Positions 17,050 to 26,127 of a stretch of DNA of 64,000 nt are shown piece by piece. Origin of the DNA: Terrihalobacillus insolitus (lineage in GTDB: Bacteria > Bacillota > Bacilli > Bacillales > Amphibacillaceae); NCBI RefSeq assembly GCF_028416575.1, contig NZ_JAMQKB010000001.1, positions 453,649-517,648 on the forward strand. Reading direction: 5' to 3'. Position numbers and translations under genes: made by a program. Within the stretch, counting starts at the first letter, position 1. Each line of letters opens with the position of its first letter. The notes beneath the pieces were generated by a model, which saw only the letters and a list, made by a program, of their open reading frames with translations, searched no databases and was not told the DNA's origin.

Positions 17050-18078
17050 TCATGAGTATTGATTAGAAGCAGTAGTAACTCTGGGTAAGGTGCCTGCCAA
17101 GTCTCTTTTGTAAAAAAGAGGTGCAAAAGCTTGATAAAAAGGTTCTGGGACACTATCTTTTCTATGGGCTTGGGCTTTACGTTTTTTCGGCAAATTCCCA
17201 GCATCCTCAGAAAATCTTGATCCTGGAATCGGATTTGCCTCTCCGTATTCGCGTCGCAATGGTATGTTCCATGATAAGAGATTTCTTTCATCCAATAGAA
17301 TAGGAACCATCTTTTTACCAAATGAAGTAACAGTTATGGTTGTTGGGACGAAACGACTTTCGTTAGCGTATTGATCCACTTTCTCCTGATCATTTTCACA
17401 AATCCATATGCCAAACCACTCCAGATAAAGAAAGAAGTAATTCCAATCAAAAGTAAGATTAGCTAGCAAAAGTTCCTTATCCATTACCAATCGCGGTCCT
17501 GACTTTTCACTAATTAACTTTTTGAAAACATCAGGAAGTATATAATGAACGGAATTAAAACTTTTATTTAGAAGTTCCGCCCAATTTACGTCGACCCAAA
17601 ACGTTTCCAGCAAAAAAAGGTATTTTTCTGTGTCCATCAATTTGCTGTACAAGTTCCATCTATTCGCAACTCTTAATTCAGTGTTATTCAAGTCAACTGA
17701 AACCTTCTCAATTAATTGACCAGCAAGTGCAATATGGTAAAAAAGGTGCATGTAATGATCGTGCTCCTGCTGAGTGTGAAATGGTACATTCTTTTTTTCA
17801 ATTGTCATCTGTTCTTTGATCAAGGATAGATGTTCTTCAGGAATAGATCCTGTTGAATTTGTAAGTTCAATTGTATGATGTGCTATGTAATCTATAAATC
17901 TGTTGAAATCTATTACCAGATTGATAGGAAACGTTTTTCTGTCTTGTTTGACGATCCAGTTATTCTTTATTGTTTTTGAAATGCCATTGTGGCTATAGTC
18001 GTCCAACAAACTATCAAACGACAACTGTCCTTGTGCTTGATCATCGTTATTAATCGAATGTTTTCTCAAAAAAACCAC
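17050..18078 (-). CDS. Unidentified 342-residue protein
   Basis: I do not recognise this family. The product is soluble, with no signal peptide, mostly predicted helical, and rich in aromatic and acidic residues. A His-rich segment (TQQEHDHYMHLFYHIALAG) lies near residue 105. The ORF starts with GTG at 18078 and has only a weak ribosome site. The same frame stays open beyond the TGA for another ~55 codons (RFGADKYEKPMKIIELELE...), so the stop may be a recent nonsense mutation. Sequencing error is also possible. It appears monocistronic and lies convergent to the AbrB-family gene. Confidence 0.55.
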   Translation of the reverse strand: MVFLRKHSINNDDQAQGQLSFDSLLDDYSHNGISKTIKNNWIVKQDRKTFPINLVIDFNRFIDYIAHHTIELTNSTGSIPEEHLSLIKEQMTIEKKNVPFHTQQEHDHYMHLFYHIALAGQLIEKVSVDLNNTELRVANRWNLYSKLMDTEKYLFLLETFWVDVNWAELLNKSFNSVHYILPDVFKKLISEKSGPRLVMDKELLLANLTFDWNYFFLYLEWFGIWICENDQEKVDQYANESRFVPTTITVTSFGKKMVPILLDERNLLSWNIPLRREYGEANPIPGSRFSEDAGNLPKKRKAQAHRKDSVPEPFYQAFAPLFYKRDLAGTLPRVTTASNQYS

Positions 18079-18255
18079 CCATTTCTATTTAAATAAGATA
18101 GTACTTTTTCGTAAGCATGTTGTCCCTTCATTTATAGTATACTATAATTTAGACAACTATGTTTAGGCTATGAAAATCTATCTTGCCTATTTAAGAATAA
18201 GCTTATTGATTTGAACGAATGGGAAGTTTGATAGACTTAAAAAAGGGGTGTAGTA

Positions 18256-18972
18256 ATGGAGTTTCGTTTGCATCCATTAGGTGATAACGCGGTCATTATT
18301 GAAGTTGGCGAAGAGATGAATATAGAATCCCAAAAAAACGTCGAAATATTATGCTCCTTTTTTGATACACAACCATTTGATTGGATAATTGAGTATATAC
18401 CTGCGTTTACTACAGTAGCTGTATTTTACGATCCAGTCAAAATTCAAAAGAAACATAAGAGCGACTTCTTAAAGTTTCCCTACGACTATGCATGTGATGC
18501 ATTAAACAAAATATTGGTAGAATTGCAGCTGAACGAAACAACAGAACCTAGGATCGTTGAAATACCCGTTTGTTATGGTGGCGAACTAGGACCAGATATA
18601 GAACATGTTGCTTCCTATAACGGAATAACTACTAAAGAAGTTATGGATATTCATTCAAAAGGGGATTATTTGGTGCATATGATCGGTTTTGCTCCTGGAT
18701 TTCCATACATTGGTGGTATGTCAGACAAGATTGCAACACCTAGACGCACGTCTCCACGATTAAAAATACCTGCAGGAACAGTTGGTATCGCTGGAAAGCA
18801 GACTGGTGTCTATCCTATAGAAACACCAGGAGGTTGGCAACTTATCGGCAGAACCCCAATAAAGCTCTTTCTCCCTAATGAGGCTACTCCAAGTCTATTG
18901 AAGGCAGGAGATAAGATAAAATTTACACCTATATCCAATGAGAGATACAAGGAATTGGAGGAGGAAGGATGA
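18256..18972 (+). CDS. pxpB: 5-oxoprolinase subunit B (KipI-type)
   Basis: A 238-residue PxpB/KipI-family protein. Its N-terminal domain starts FRLHPLGDNAVIIEVG. The C-terminal cyclophilin-like domain contains the signature HMIGFAPGFPYIGGM and PAGTVGIAGKQTGVYPIETPGGWQLIGRTP. With PxpA and PxpC it hydrolyses 5-oxoproline (pyroglutamate) to glutamate at the cost of ATP. In B. subtilis the homologue KipI also inhibits kinase KinA. It overlaps pxpC by four bases (ATGA) and is the first gene of the operon. Confidence 0.94.
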   Translation: MEFRLHPLGDNAVIIEVGEEMNIESQKNVEILCSFFDTQPFDWIIEYIPAFTTVAVFYDPVKIQKKHKSDFLKFPYDYACDALNKILVELQLNETTEPRIVEIPVCYGGELGPDIEHVASYNGITTKEVMDIHSKGDYLVHMIGFAPGFPYIGGMSDKIATPRRTSPRLKIPAGTVGIAGKQTGVYPIETPGGWQLIGRTPIKLFLPNEATPSLLKAGDKIKFTPISNERYKELEEEG

Positions 18973-19970
18973 TTTCACTAACCAAGCCAGGCCTCCTGAC
19001 TAGTGTTCAAGATTTAGGAAGATATGGCTTTCAAAAATATGGAGTAATCACAAGTGGTGTTATGGACCAACTTGCACATCGCACATCTAATCTACTCGTA
19101 GGTAATGAAGAAAATGAAGCAACCATAGAACTAACATTACTTGGGCCTGTCATTGATTTTGAAGAAGACAAACTCATCTCAATTTGTGGCGGAAATTTAT
19201 CTCCATCGATTAATGGAGAGCCTGTAAGATTATGGCGCCCTATTCTTGTAAAAGAAGGAAGTCAATTACGCTTTGGTCAATGTATAAGTGGTTGCCGAGC
19301 ATATTTGGCAATAGCTGGAGGAATAGGCGTTCCAAATGTTATGGATAGTAAATCTACTTATCTTAGGGCGGGTTTAGGCGGTTTCAAAGGGCGCGCACTT
19401 AATGTGGGTGACAAATTGGAAACCAAGCCTATAAATGATGTTTCAGCTAGAATGATCGACGAACTGTCTAAATGTTCAGGTGATGAAAATTTTGCAGAAG
19501 CAGATTGGTCTGTCGCTTCTGACCTATTCCCTAGTTACGAAAAAATTCCCTCGATTCGTGTGATGAAGGGAAGACAATACCATTTATTTTCAAAAGAGAG
19601 TCAGGATACATTTTTTTCACAACCGTTTGAAATTACACCCCAATCAGACCGTATGGGATATCGCTTGAAAGGTCCCTCACTGTCTTTAGAAGAAGCATCA
19701 GAAATGTTGTCTGAAGCAGTAAATTTCGGAACCATCCAAGTCCCCTCAGACGGGAATCCCATCGTTCTCTTAGCAGACCGGCAAACTACAGGAGGCTATC
19801 CAAAGATTGGACAAATCGCAACTGTCGATTTACCACTGATGGCACAGCTAAAACCTGGAGACCTAGTCCGTTTTGTTGAAGTTTCCCATGAAGAAGCCCA
19901 ACATCTTTATTTGGAAAGAGAAATGAAAATCCAACAGTTAATGCAAGGCATATTACTTAAATTAAGGTAG
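18969..19970 (+). CDS. pxpC: 5-oxoprolinase subunit C (KipA-type, biotin-dependent carboxyltransferase family)
   Basis: A 333-residue PxpC. It begins with the family hallmark [21 protein letters not shown], continues with [17 protein letters not shown], and ends with the [24 protein letters not shown] block. It partners PxpB to form the oxoprolinase BC subcomplex. Start coupling with pxpB is by ATGA overlap, and pxpA follows after 11 bases with an AGGAGG site. Length and motifs look complete. Confidence 0.94.
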   Translation: MISLTKPGLLTSVQDLGRYGFQKYGVITSGVMDQLAHRTSNLLVGNEENEATIELTLLGPVIDFEEDKLISICGGNLSPSINGEPVRLWRPILVKEGSQLRFGQCISGCRAYLAIAGGIGVPNVMDSKSTYLRAGLGGFKGRALNVGDKLETKPINDVSARMIDELSKCSGDENFAEADWSVASDLFPSYEKIPSIRVMKGRQYHLFSKESQDTFFSQPFEITPQSDRMGYRLKGPSLSLEEASEMLSEAVNFGTIQVPSDGNPIVLLADRQTTGGYPKIGQIATVDLPLMAQLKPGDLVRFVEVSHEEAQHLYLEREMKIQQLMQGILLKLR

Positions 19971-19981
19971 GAGGAATTCAG

Positions 19982-20752
19982 ATGTACACGGTAGACTTAA
20001 ATTGTGATATGGGAGAAAGCTTTGGAGCATACAAAATGGGGAGAGATGAAGAGATTCTGGATTATATTACCTCTGCAAATATAGCTTGCGGGTTTCACGC
20101 AGGGGATCCTTCAACAATGCGTAAGACAGTACGTTTGGCACTCGAAAAAAACGTAGGGATTGGCGCACACCCAGGATTCCAGGATTTAACAGGATTCGGA
20201 AGAAGAAACATGGATATTTCTCCTCAAGAAGCTTATGACCTTGTTGTATATCAAATTGGTGCATTAGACGCTTTTGTAAAATCGGAAGGCGGAAAACTGC
20301 AACATGTTAAACCACATGGCGCTTTATATAACATGGCCGCTAAAAACGAACGATTATCTGAAGCAATAGCAGAGGCAATATATAAAGTTGATCCCGAGTT
20401 AGTTCTTTTCGGACTGGCTGGAGGAGAGCTGTTCAAAGCAGGAGAAAAAGTCGGTCTTCGTTCTGCAAGTGAAGTTTTTTCGGATCGGACTTATCAAGAG
20501 GACGGCACATTGACATCAAGACGCGAACCGAATGCATTGATTAAGGATCATGAAATGGCAGTTAATCAAGTAATTCGCATGGTTAAAGAAGGAAAAGTTA
20601 AATCAACTCAGGGAGGTGACGTATCCATAAAAGCTAATACCATATGCATACACGGAGACGGACCTAGTGCTTTAGATTTTGCTAAATACATATCTAAAGC
20701 ATTGAGGAATGCAAATATAAACGTGGCAAAGATTAGTGATTACCTGAATTAA
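19982..20752 (+). CDS. pxpA: 5-oxoprolinase subunit A (LamB/YcsF family)
   Basis: A 256-residue LamB/YcsF protein. It starts with [17 protein letters not shown] and contains [42 protein letters not shown] and CIHGDGP, the conserved acidic and histidine motifs of the family. It is required with PxpBC for ATP-dependent cleavage of 5-oxoproline. It is the last intact gene of the operon. The transporter gene expected next (YcsG-type) has been reduced to a remnant. Confidence 0.95.
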   Translation: MYTVDLNCDMGESFGAYKMGRDEEILDYITSANIACGFHAGDPSTMRKTVRLALEKNVGIGAHPGFQDLTGFGRRNMDISPQEAYDLVVYQIGALDAFVKSEGGKLQHVKPHGALYNMAAKNERLSEAIAEAIYKVDPELVLFGLAGGELFKAGEKVGLRSASEVFSDRTYQEDGTLTSRREPNALIKDHEMAVNQVIRMVKEGKVKSTQGGDVSIKANTICIHGDGPSALDFAKYISKALRNANINVAKISDYLN

Positions 20753-20779
20753 TTCATACATCTACGAGGAGGCAAACAA

Positions 20780-20994
20780 ATGAAGACGAATAATGCCAGG
20801 GTACTGATGGGTGCTGCATTCTTAATGGCGACTTCAGCTATTGGTCCAGGCTTTTTAACACAGACAACGGTTTTTACCGAACAACTTGCAGCAAGTTTCG
20901 GGTTTGGATGACAATATTTGGAATAATCATAGTGATCATGATGACTTATATGGGGATCTATGCTTTAATAACTGGTATTCCAAAGTTATTTTAA
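20780..20994 (+). pseudogene. Nramp-related transporter (YcsG-type) remnant with large internal deletion
   Basis: An ATG at 20780 behind GAGGAGG opens 43 codons matching the start of YcsG-like divalent-metal-transporter-family proteins (LMGAAFLMATSAIGPGFL, TQTTVFTEQLAASFGFG), then a TGA at 20909. A second frame from 20908 encodes one more membrane helix, IFGIIIVIMMTYMGIYALI, ending at 20994. Roughly 300 residues of a ~400-residue transporter are missing. In B. subtilis the ycsF-ycsG-kip gene order puts this transporter beside the oxoprolinase genes. The call is inferred from that synteny and the N-terminal match. Confidence 0.8.
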
Positions 20995-21019
20995 ATATGT
21001 GTTAAAAATGACGTCAAAT

Positions 21020-21055
21020 CAAAATTGCCCTCTGATCGAAATCAGAGGGCAAACT
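21020..21055. terminator. Bidirectional terminator between pxp and fru operons
   Basis: A 12-bp perfect stem, TTGCCCTCTGAT (21025-21036) with ATCAGAGGGCAA (21041-21052), encloses a four-base loop. It lies seven bases beyond the fructose EIIA stop. Confidence 0.8.
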
Positions 21056-21061
21056 TGATCT

Positions 21062-21508
21062 TTATTCTAATGCACCAATCAATTCTTCAATTGTTGTGGC
21101 TGACTGTAGTTTTTCACGAAAGTCTTCATGCATTAATTTTCTCGATAGCTGAGAAAGAATTTGAAGGTGTTCGTTCCCAGCCTGTTCTTCAGGTACCGCA
21201 ATAAGGAAAACGTGTCTAACTGGGGTACCGTCAAGAGATTCCCAGTCGACATCGCTTGTTACACGGGCAAATGCAAGGCCTGGTTGAGATACGCCGCTTG
21301 ATTTACCATGTGGAATCGCTACTCCAAATCCAATCCCAGTCGTTCCTTCCTCTTCCCTTTTTAACACTGCTCGCTTGTATGCATCTGCATCATGGACAAC
21401 GCCCGTTTGCTCCATTGCAGAAGTGAGCTGATCGATACATGCTTCTTTTGATACTGCTTCAATATCAAGTAGTACGTGTTCTGTTTTTAATAAATCTGTT
21501 AGTGCCAT
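21062..21508 (-). CDS. Fructose-type PTS enzyme IIA
   Basis: A 148-residue stand-alone EIIA of the fructose/mannitol class. The phosphohistidine is in FGVAIPHGKS (His67), and the C-terminal GNEHLQILSQLSRKLMHEDFREKL block is typical. It takes phosphate from HPr and feeds the IIB domain of the EIIBC gene upstream. In B. subtilis IIA is fused in FruA (IIABC). Here it is a separate gene, 92 bases after the EIIBC stop. It is the last gene of the fru operon and is followed by a terminator. Confidence 0.92.
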   Translation of the reverse strand: MALTDLLKTEHVLLDIEAVSKEACIDQLTSAMEQTGVVHDADAYKRAVLKREEEGTTGIGFGVAIPHGKSSGVSQPGLAFARVTSDVDWESLDGTPVRHVFLIAVPEEQAGNEHLQILSQLSRKLMHEDFREKLQSATTIEELIGALE

Positions 21509-21600
21509 TAGAAATCACCCCTTAGATGTTTTGGTCATTCTGTGTTCTATAAAGGACAAGATGCTACCTCAAAACACCGCAACATTTTGTCACATACCCG

Positions 21601-23019
21601 TTAGCTTGCAACGTCATTTGAATTAGAGGAGTTTGTATTAACTTTTGATTCTACCGTCTTCTTCAATGATACAACCATTATCGCTGTCACAATCGTACCG
21701 ACAAGGATGGCTAGAGCATAAGGTAGTAAATTGGTTACTGCATTCGGAATAGCAAGGACGAAAACACCACCATGTGGAGCTTTTAAACCAGCTCCAAATA
21801 ACATGGAAAGCGCTCCGGTAACGGCTGAACCAACCATTAAGGATGGGATCACACGAAATGGATCTGCTGCTGCAAATGGAATGGCTCCTTCTGTGATAAA
21901 GGAAATTCCAAGTACACCTGCTGCCTTCCCTGCATCTCGCTCTTCTTTCGTAAATTTGTTTTTACGAATTAATGTTGCCAACCACAAGCCGAGTGGCGGT
22001 GTCATTCCAGCAGCCATAACTGCTGCCATTGGTGCATACAAATCACTTGCAAGTAGTCCTGTTGCAAATGCATATGCTGCTTTGTTTACTGGACCACCCA
22101 TATCAAACGCCATCATTGCACCCAGGATCAACCCAAGGAAAATGGCATTTCCAGAGTTTAACCCTTTTAGCCAATTTTCTAGTCCAGTCATGATTGATTC
22201 AATTGGTGTTCCAATTACGTAAATCATTAATAGACCAGTAACTAATGTTGCCAAGACCGGAATAATTAATATTGGCTTTAAGCCTTCTAAATTTTTCGGA
22301 AGTTGAATTTTATCTTTGAAAAATTTCGCGACATAACCTGCTAAGAAACCAGCAGCAATTCCGCCTAAAAATCCAGATCCACCACTTGAGGCAAGCATAC
22401 CACCAACTAAGCCAGGAGCTAAGCCAGGCTTATCTGCAATCGAATAGGCGATGAAACCAGATAAAATTGGAACCATTAACGCAAATGCGGAGCTACCACC
22501 AATTTGCATGAGAGCTGCAGCTAAACTTCCCTCTTCTTCGGCTGCATTAATACCAAACATAAATGATAATGCAATCGCAATTCCACCAGCAACAACAAGT
22601 GGGATCATCGCAGAAACACCATTCATCAAATGTTTATATGGCCCTTTTCGCTGAGCACTGCGCTCTTTTTTCGCTTGCTGTACTTGCTCCACATAATCTT
22701 CAGCAGAAGTAGCTTTTTTTGCCAAAGCTTGATCGATTAAATCAGCAGCACCTTTGATCGCTTCTCCAACCGACGCATACACCACAGCTTTTCCTGCAAA
22801 ACGACTCTCACCAGCATCGGTGTCTGCAGCTAGAATAATGGCATGAGCGTCACGGATTTCCGTTTCCGTTAATTCATTTTCTACCCCTACGCTGCCTCTC
22901 GTTTCTACTTTTATATCGACACCTTTTTCACCCGCAGCTTTTTCGATCGCTTCCGCTGCCATATACGTATGTGCAATTCCTGTTGGACAAGCTGTTACTG
23001 CCAAGATCTTTTTTTCCAT
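21601..23019 (-). CDS. fruA: Fructose-specific PTS enzyme IIBC
   Basis: A 472-residue fused IIB-IIC protein. The IIB phosphocysteine loop is TACPTGIAHTYMAAEA (Cys11) and the IIB domain runs to about residue 105. After a charged linker the IIC domain supplies about nine helices, including GAMMAFDMGGPVNKAAYAFA and SFITEGAIPFAAADPFRV, the fructose-class landmarks. It imports fructose as fructose-1-phosphate, which FruK next phosphorylates. It lacks a IIA domain, which is encoded separately at 21062-21508. Confidence 0.94.
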   Translation of the reverse strand: MEKKILAVTACPTGIAHTYMAAEAIEKAAGEKGVDIKVETRGSVGVENELTETEIRDAHAIILAADTDAGESRFAGKAVVYASVGEAIKGAADLIDQALAKKATSAEDYVEQVQQAKKERSAQRKGPYKHLMNGVSAMIPLVVAGGIAIALSFMFGINAAEEEGSLAAALMQIGGSSAFALMVPILSGFIAYSIADKPGLAPGLVGGMLASSGGSGFLGGIAAGFLAGYVAKFFKDKIQLPKNLEGLKPILIIPVLATLVTGLLMIYVIGTPIESIMTGLENWLKGLNSGNAIFLGLILGAMMAFDMGGPVNKAAYAFATGLLASDLYAPMAAVMAAGMTPPLGLWLATLIRKNKFTKEERDAGKAAGVLGISFITEGAIPFAAADPFRVIPSLMVGSAVTGALSMLFGAGLKAPHGGVFVLAIPNAVTNLLPYALAILVGTIVTAIMVVSLKKTVESKVNTNSSNSNDVAS

Positions 23020-23046
23020 CTTGAAAACCTCCCTTATTGAGATAAA

Positions 23047-23988
23047 TTAATATAATTGCGACGTCTGCACTTTTGATAAAGCATCTCTTACTTCTTTCAA
23101 AGAACAGACGTTAGTACCTGATTTTGACGCGGTGATCGTGCCCGCAGTTGTCGCCCAAGCCGCCATTTCTGAAAATGAAAAATGATTACCATACGCATAG
23201 GCAATGGCTGCTACCATCGAATCTCCAGCACCAACTGTACTTTTAGGTGTGATCGAAAATGGTTTCACATGACAGCCATCATTTTCCGTTAAAAAGATTG
23301 CTCCTGCCTCACCCATCGAGACAATAACGAGTTCGATACCGCGACCGATCAACCTTTTCCCAGCCTCCACGACAGCTTCTACATTGGGTAGCTTCTTGCC
23401 AATATATTTCTCTAATTCATAGAGGTTGGGTTTGATTGCAAAGGGCTTAGCATCTATGCCATGTTTTAGAACTAGACCATCTGCATCTAAGATCGTCTTA
23501 ACTCCTTTTTCTTTTGCCAAATGAATGTAATTAGAATAGACCTCCGCTTCCATCTCGTTTGGAATACTGCCACTTAAAATAAGAAAAGATGCATTGTCCA
23601 TTAGGTTGGATATTTTTTCTTTAATTTGTTGTTTATCTTCTATCGATACGGTAAATCCAGGTTCATTAATTTCGGTCGTTTGTTTCGTTTGCTCATCAAC
23701 GATTTTCAGGTTTGTTCGTACTTCACCATCCACTTCTACAAAGTCGGTAGCAATTCCAAGTTTCTCGACTTGTTTCTGTAATTTTTTCCCTAGATCCCCT
23801 CCAATCAACCCTGAAGCAATGACCTTCGTATTGAATTGTTGAAGTACTTTCGCTACGTTGATCCCTTTTCCACCTGGATCTACTTGAACTGCATTTGTAA
23901 TTCTATTTAACGCCCCTAATTGAAAATTGGGTAACATAACCGTTTTATCCATGGCAGGATTTAATGTGATGGTAATGACTGGTTGCAT
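23047..23988 (-). CDS. fruK: 1-phosphofructokinase
   Basis: A 313-residue PfkB-family kinase that converts fructose-1-phosphate to fructose-1,6-bisphosphate with ATP. The N-terminus ITLNPAMDKTVMLPNFQLGALNR and the VDPGGKGINVAKVL motif bind substrate. The C-terminal signature KSTVGAGDSMVAAIAYAYG holds the catalytic Asp. Its ATG directly abuts the fruR stop, so the regulator and kinase are co-transcribed. EIIBC follows after 27 bases. Confidence 0.95.
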   Translation of the reverse strand: MQPVITITLNPAMDKTVMLPNFQLGALNRITNAVQVDPGGKGINVAKVLQQFNTKVIASGLIGGDLGKKLQKQVEKLGIATDFVEVDGEVRTNLKIVDEQTKQTTEINEPGFTVSIEDKQQIKEKISNLMDNASFLILSGSIPNEMEAEVYSNYIHLAKEKGVKTILDADGLVLKHGIDAKPFAIKPNLYELEKYIGKKLPNVEAVVEAGKRLIGRGIELVIVSMGEAGAIFLTENDGCHVKPFSITPKSTVGAGDSMVAAIAYAYGNHFSFSEMAAWATTAGTITASKSGTNVCSLKEVRDALSKVQTSQLY

Positions 23989-24771
23989 TTAATCGTCCTC
24001 CTGTGCGGTTACAGTGTGCACTTCTACCCCTCGTTTTTGTAATTCTACTAAAATATCGGTTGGTGCTCCTTCCGTTGTAATGCAATGATCTATTTGATCG
24101 ATCATACCAAACTTAGCAAAGCTAATACGCTGAAACTTGCTATGATCTGTCATCACAATTACCTGTTTTGATTGTTCGATCATTTTCCGTTTCGTTGCAG
24201 CTTCCGTTAAATTAGGTGTCGTTAACCCCTCGTTAAGATCCAAACCATTTGTCGCGATAAATGCTTTATCAAAATGAAGGTTACTTAAACAAAGCTCAGT
24301 CAATGGCCCAACAAGTGCGAGCGTTTCTGTCCGAAGCTTTCCCCCAGGAACAATGACTTCTAAGTTCGGGTAATTTTCTAATTCTTTTGCAAAAACAACG
24401 GAATTCGTAACAACTGTTAATTGAGATAATTTTTTAATCTCATCAACAAGTGGTTTTGTCGTCGTTCCTGAATCGATCAGAATCGAATCCCCTTCTTGAA
24501 TGAATTGAACAGCATACTTTGCAATCGCTTTCTTTTCGCTCAAAAAACGAATGGATTTCTCTGAGAAAGTCGGTTCAAAGGTAACACTTTCCTTTGCAAT
24601 GGCGCCCCCATGCTGTCTTCTCAGCATTTTCATTTCTTCTAATTCCTTCAGATCCCGGCGAATAGTAGATTCTGAGACTTCGAATTTCTGGCATAGTTCT
24701 AGAACGGATGCTCTCCCGTTTTCTTCTACATAACTCACTATTTTTTGCTGCCGCTCTTCTCCATATAACAC
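23989..24771 (-). CDS. fruR: DeoR-family repressor of the fructose operon
   Basis: The likely start is GTG at 24771 (260 residues); an alternative GTG at 24780 abuts the AGCAGGG ribosome site too closely. The DeoR HTH is clear: EERQQKIVSYVEENGRASVLELCQKFEVSESTIRRDL. The C-terminal sugar-phosphate sensor domain contains DSGTTTKPL. FruR homologues release DNA when fructose-1-phosphate accumulates. It is the first gene of fruR-fruK-EIIBC-EIIA, and a phased operator overlaps its promoter, so autoregulation is expected. Confidence 0.92.
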   Translation of the reverse strand: MLYGEERQQKIVSYVEENGRASVLELCQKFEVSESTIRRDLKELEEMKMLRRQHGGAIAKESVTFEPTFSEKSIRFLSEKKAIAKYAVQFIQEGDSILIDSGTTTKPLVDEIKKLSQLTVVTNSVVFAKELENYPNLEVIVPGGKLRTETLALVGPLTELCLSNLHFDKAFIATNGLDLNEGLTTPNLTEAATKRKMIEQSKQVIVMTDHSKFQRISFAKFGMIDQIDHCITTEGAPTDILVELQKRGVEVHTVTAQEDD

Positions 24772-24801
24772 GTTGATCACACCCTGCTAGATTTTCTACT
24801 T

Positions 24802-24888
24802 TGATGATCTATTGATTATTTGTGATTGTTTATGATTAATTATGATTTTATATGATTATAAGCGCATTGTCAATGACTGTTTATGATT
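24802..24888. promoter_or_regulatory. FruR operator array, 10-bp-phased TGATT repeats
   Basis: TGATT occurs at 24813, 24823, 24833, 24843 and 24853, exactly 10 bp apart, with further TGAT at 24802, 24805 and 24883. Most units read TNTGATTNNT. They overlap the -10 region and the transcribed leader of the fru promoter. DeoR-family repressors bind direct repeats, so this is the probable FruR site. Confidence 0.75.
24845..24873 (-). promoter_or_regulatory. Sigma-A promoter of the fru operon
   Basis: The minus strand has TTGACA (24868-24873), a 17-bp spacer and TAAAAT (24845-24850). The -10 lies inside the phased TGATT operator. Confidence 0.78.
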
Positions 24889-25062
24889 TTTAAAATAAGG
24901 ATGCTAAATCATGAGCAAGTGAAGGAAATCCAACATCCGTCAGAAAAGACATCCAAATCCCACCTCTCCTTCCCCTTTTTTGCTCATTTATGATCATTTA
25001 TGAAAGTACGGTAGCACATTTAACAAGAAAAGGAGGGCGTATGCCGCCGCTCCTTAGTTAGA

Positions 25063-25273
25063 TTATAATTGAATGTCGAACACGCTTCGCTCTACGATGC
25101 GTGCTTGTTTTTTGCAACGATGTCACCACCTGCTGAGAAAGATGCATTTTGTGTGATGATGGCATCGATTGCTTGGTTAACTGCCACTGGTTCCGCTAGT
25201 TCTACTGAACTTTCCAATGAAATGGTTACCGCTTGTTGTCCTGATTAAAGAATTTAAGCTCCAAGGTTTTCAG
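25063..25273 (-). pseudogene. DUF2922 family gene, frameshifted
   Basis: Conceptual translation across frames gives KTLELKFFNQDNKR, then VTISLESSVELAEPVAVNQA, then IDAIITQNASFSAGGDIVAK, then QARIVERSVFDIQL, a complete DUF2922-like protein. Two frameshifts break it: one base lost after the CGG of DNKR, and a wrong-length A-run (GCAAAAAACAAG) before QARIVE. The start is CTG rather than ATG behind GAGGGGGTG. Its partner DUF1659 gene just upstream is also broken. Such pairs are small proteins of unknown role in Bacilli. Confidence 0.75.
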
Positions 25274-25320
25274 TTGCTTTACACCCCCTCTTGTTCAAAC
25301 GTTTGATAAACTTCTTACAC

Positions 25321-25528
25321 CTATGTGATTACAGAGTCGTTGTCACGCTCAATAGACTGAAGCGGACGTTGCTGCAATGGAACTAGTGCGTTAGTAATTA
25401 CAAAAAGCTGGATTGCTGTTGCAGCTGTTTTGACATTGTTAAATGACTTTGTCTTGAGGATCGTGTTGAATCCACACCATCCTGCAATACAAGCTGCAAC
25501 CGGAATCAACCTTTGTTTCTACCGCCAT
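25321..25528 (-). pseudogene. DUF1659 family gene, frameshifted
   Basis: The ATG at 25528 lies behind GGGGTGAG and opens MAVETKVDSGC. The reading then shifts to LVLQDGVDS in a second frame and to ILKTKSFNNVKTAATAIQL and FVITNALVPLQQRPLQSIER in a third. Together these make a full DUF1659-like protein, so at least two indels inactivate it. It would have formed an operon with the DUF2922 gene downstream. Confidence 0.75.
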
Positions 25529-25631
25529 ATCTCTCACCCCCTATCACTTTTATAATCGAAAGGAAGAAGGTGGGAGGTGTGTATGTTTGGTAGTTCCAAT
25601 ATAAATTTCATACTAGATCTATCTGATACTA

Positions 25632-25900
25632 GTGGTCATACAAAAGGGAAAGAAGAACATTCTCAAAATAGTTTAAAGAACAAATTGTCTTGCTGCACCT
25701 TTCAGGTAAACTCAGAAGTAAAATTATCAAAGAATACGAGCTGACTCCATCTGCCTTTGATACGTGGGTACACCGACGTATACGTATTATAAAGAATGTG
25801 ATACATATGGCAAGAAGAAACGGTAAAAGATTAATTGGAATCAAAAATACCAAGGAGTACACGATCTAGATAATGAGAACTCCTTATGCCAAATTGATTC
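25632..25900 (+). pseudogene. IS3-family transposase orfA remnant
   Basis: From 25672 the frame reads FKEQIVLLHLSGKLRSK, then IIKEYELTPSAFDTWV, the HTH of IS3-family OrfA proteins. It then continues one frame over as YTYYKECDTYGKKKR. Frameshifts on either side and the absence of any orfB show a decayed fragment. No terminal inverted repeats were recognised. Confidence 0.65.
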
Positions 25901-26075
25901 AATAATAAGGCATAATCATCACGTTTTTTAGTCCAGACACCCTAGAATAATCGAGAAGAAATGGTTATGACAGTGGTCACTGGTGTATTGGTAATTCTAC
26001 AAGATAGAAAATATTATTCCCTTACCCCTTATATTGGTGGTCTTTGAAGGAGAAGGAGAGACGAACCCTTGCAAA

Positions 26076-26114
26076 AAAAGGTGCCTTGTTTGTATATAAC
26101 AACAAGCACCTTTT
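26076..26114 (-). terminator. Terminator after amino-acid ABC ATPase gene
   Basis: AAAAGGTGC-TTGTT pairs with AACAAGCACCTTTT, with one bulged base. The minus strand ends in a run of T. Confidence 0.75.
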
Positions 26115-26127
26115 CACCTAACAGAAT

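Noticed and set aside
17016..17321. 101-codon ORF overlapping the 3' end of the 342-residue gene in another frame
   Set aside because: It starts within the larger gene with no ribosome site. I considered a programmed frameshift but saw no slippery sequence.
21731..22222. 163-codon plus-strand ORF opposite fructose EIIBC
   Set aside because: Mirror of the GC-biased codon positions of EIIBC; proline/serine-rich and without a start signal.
25629..25862. 77-codon minus-strand hydrophobic ORF
   Set aside because: It is antisense to the IS3 orfA remnant, whose plus-strand translation shows clear HTH homology.
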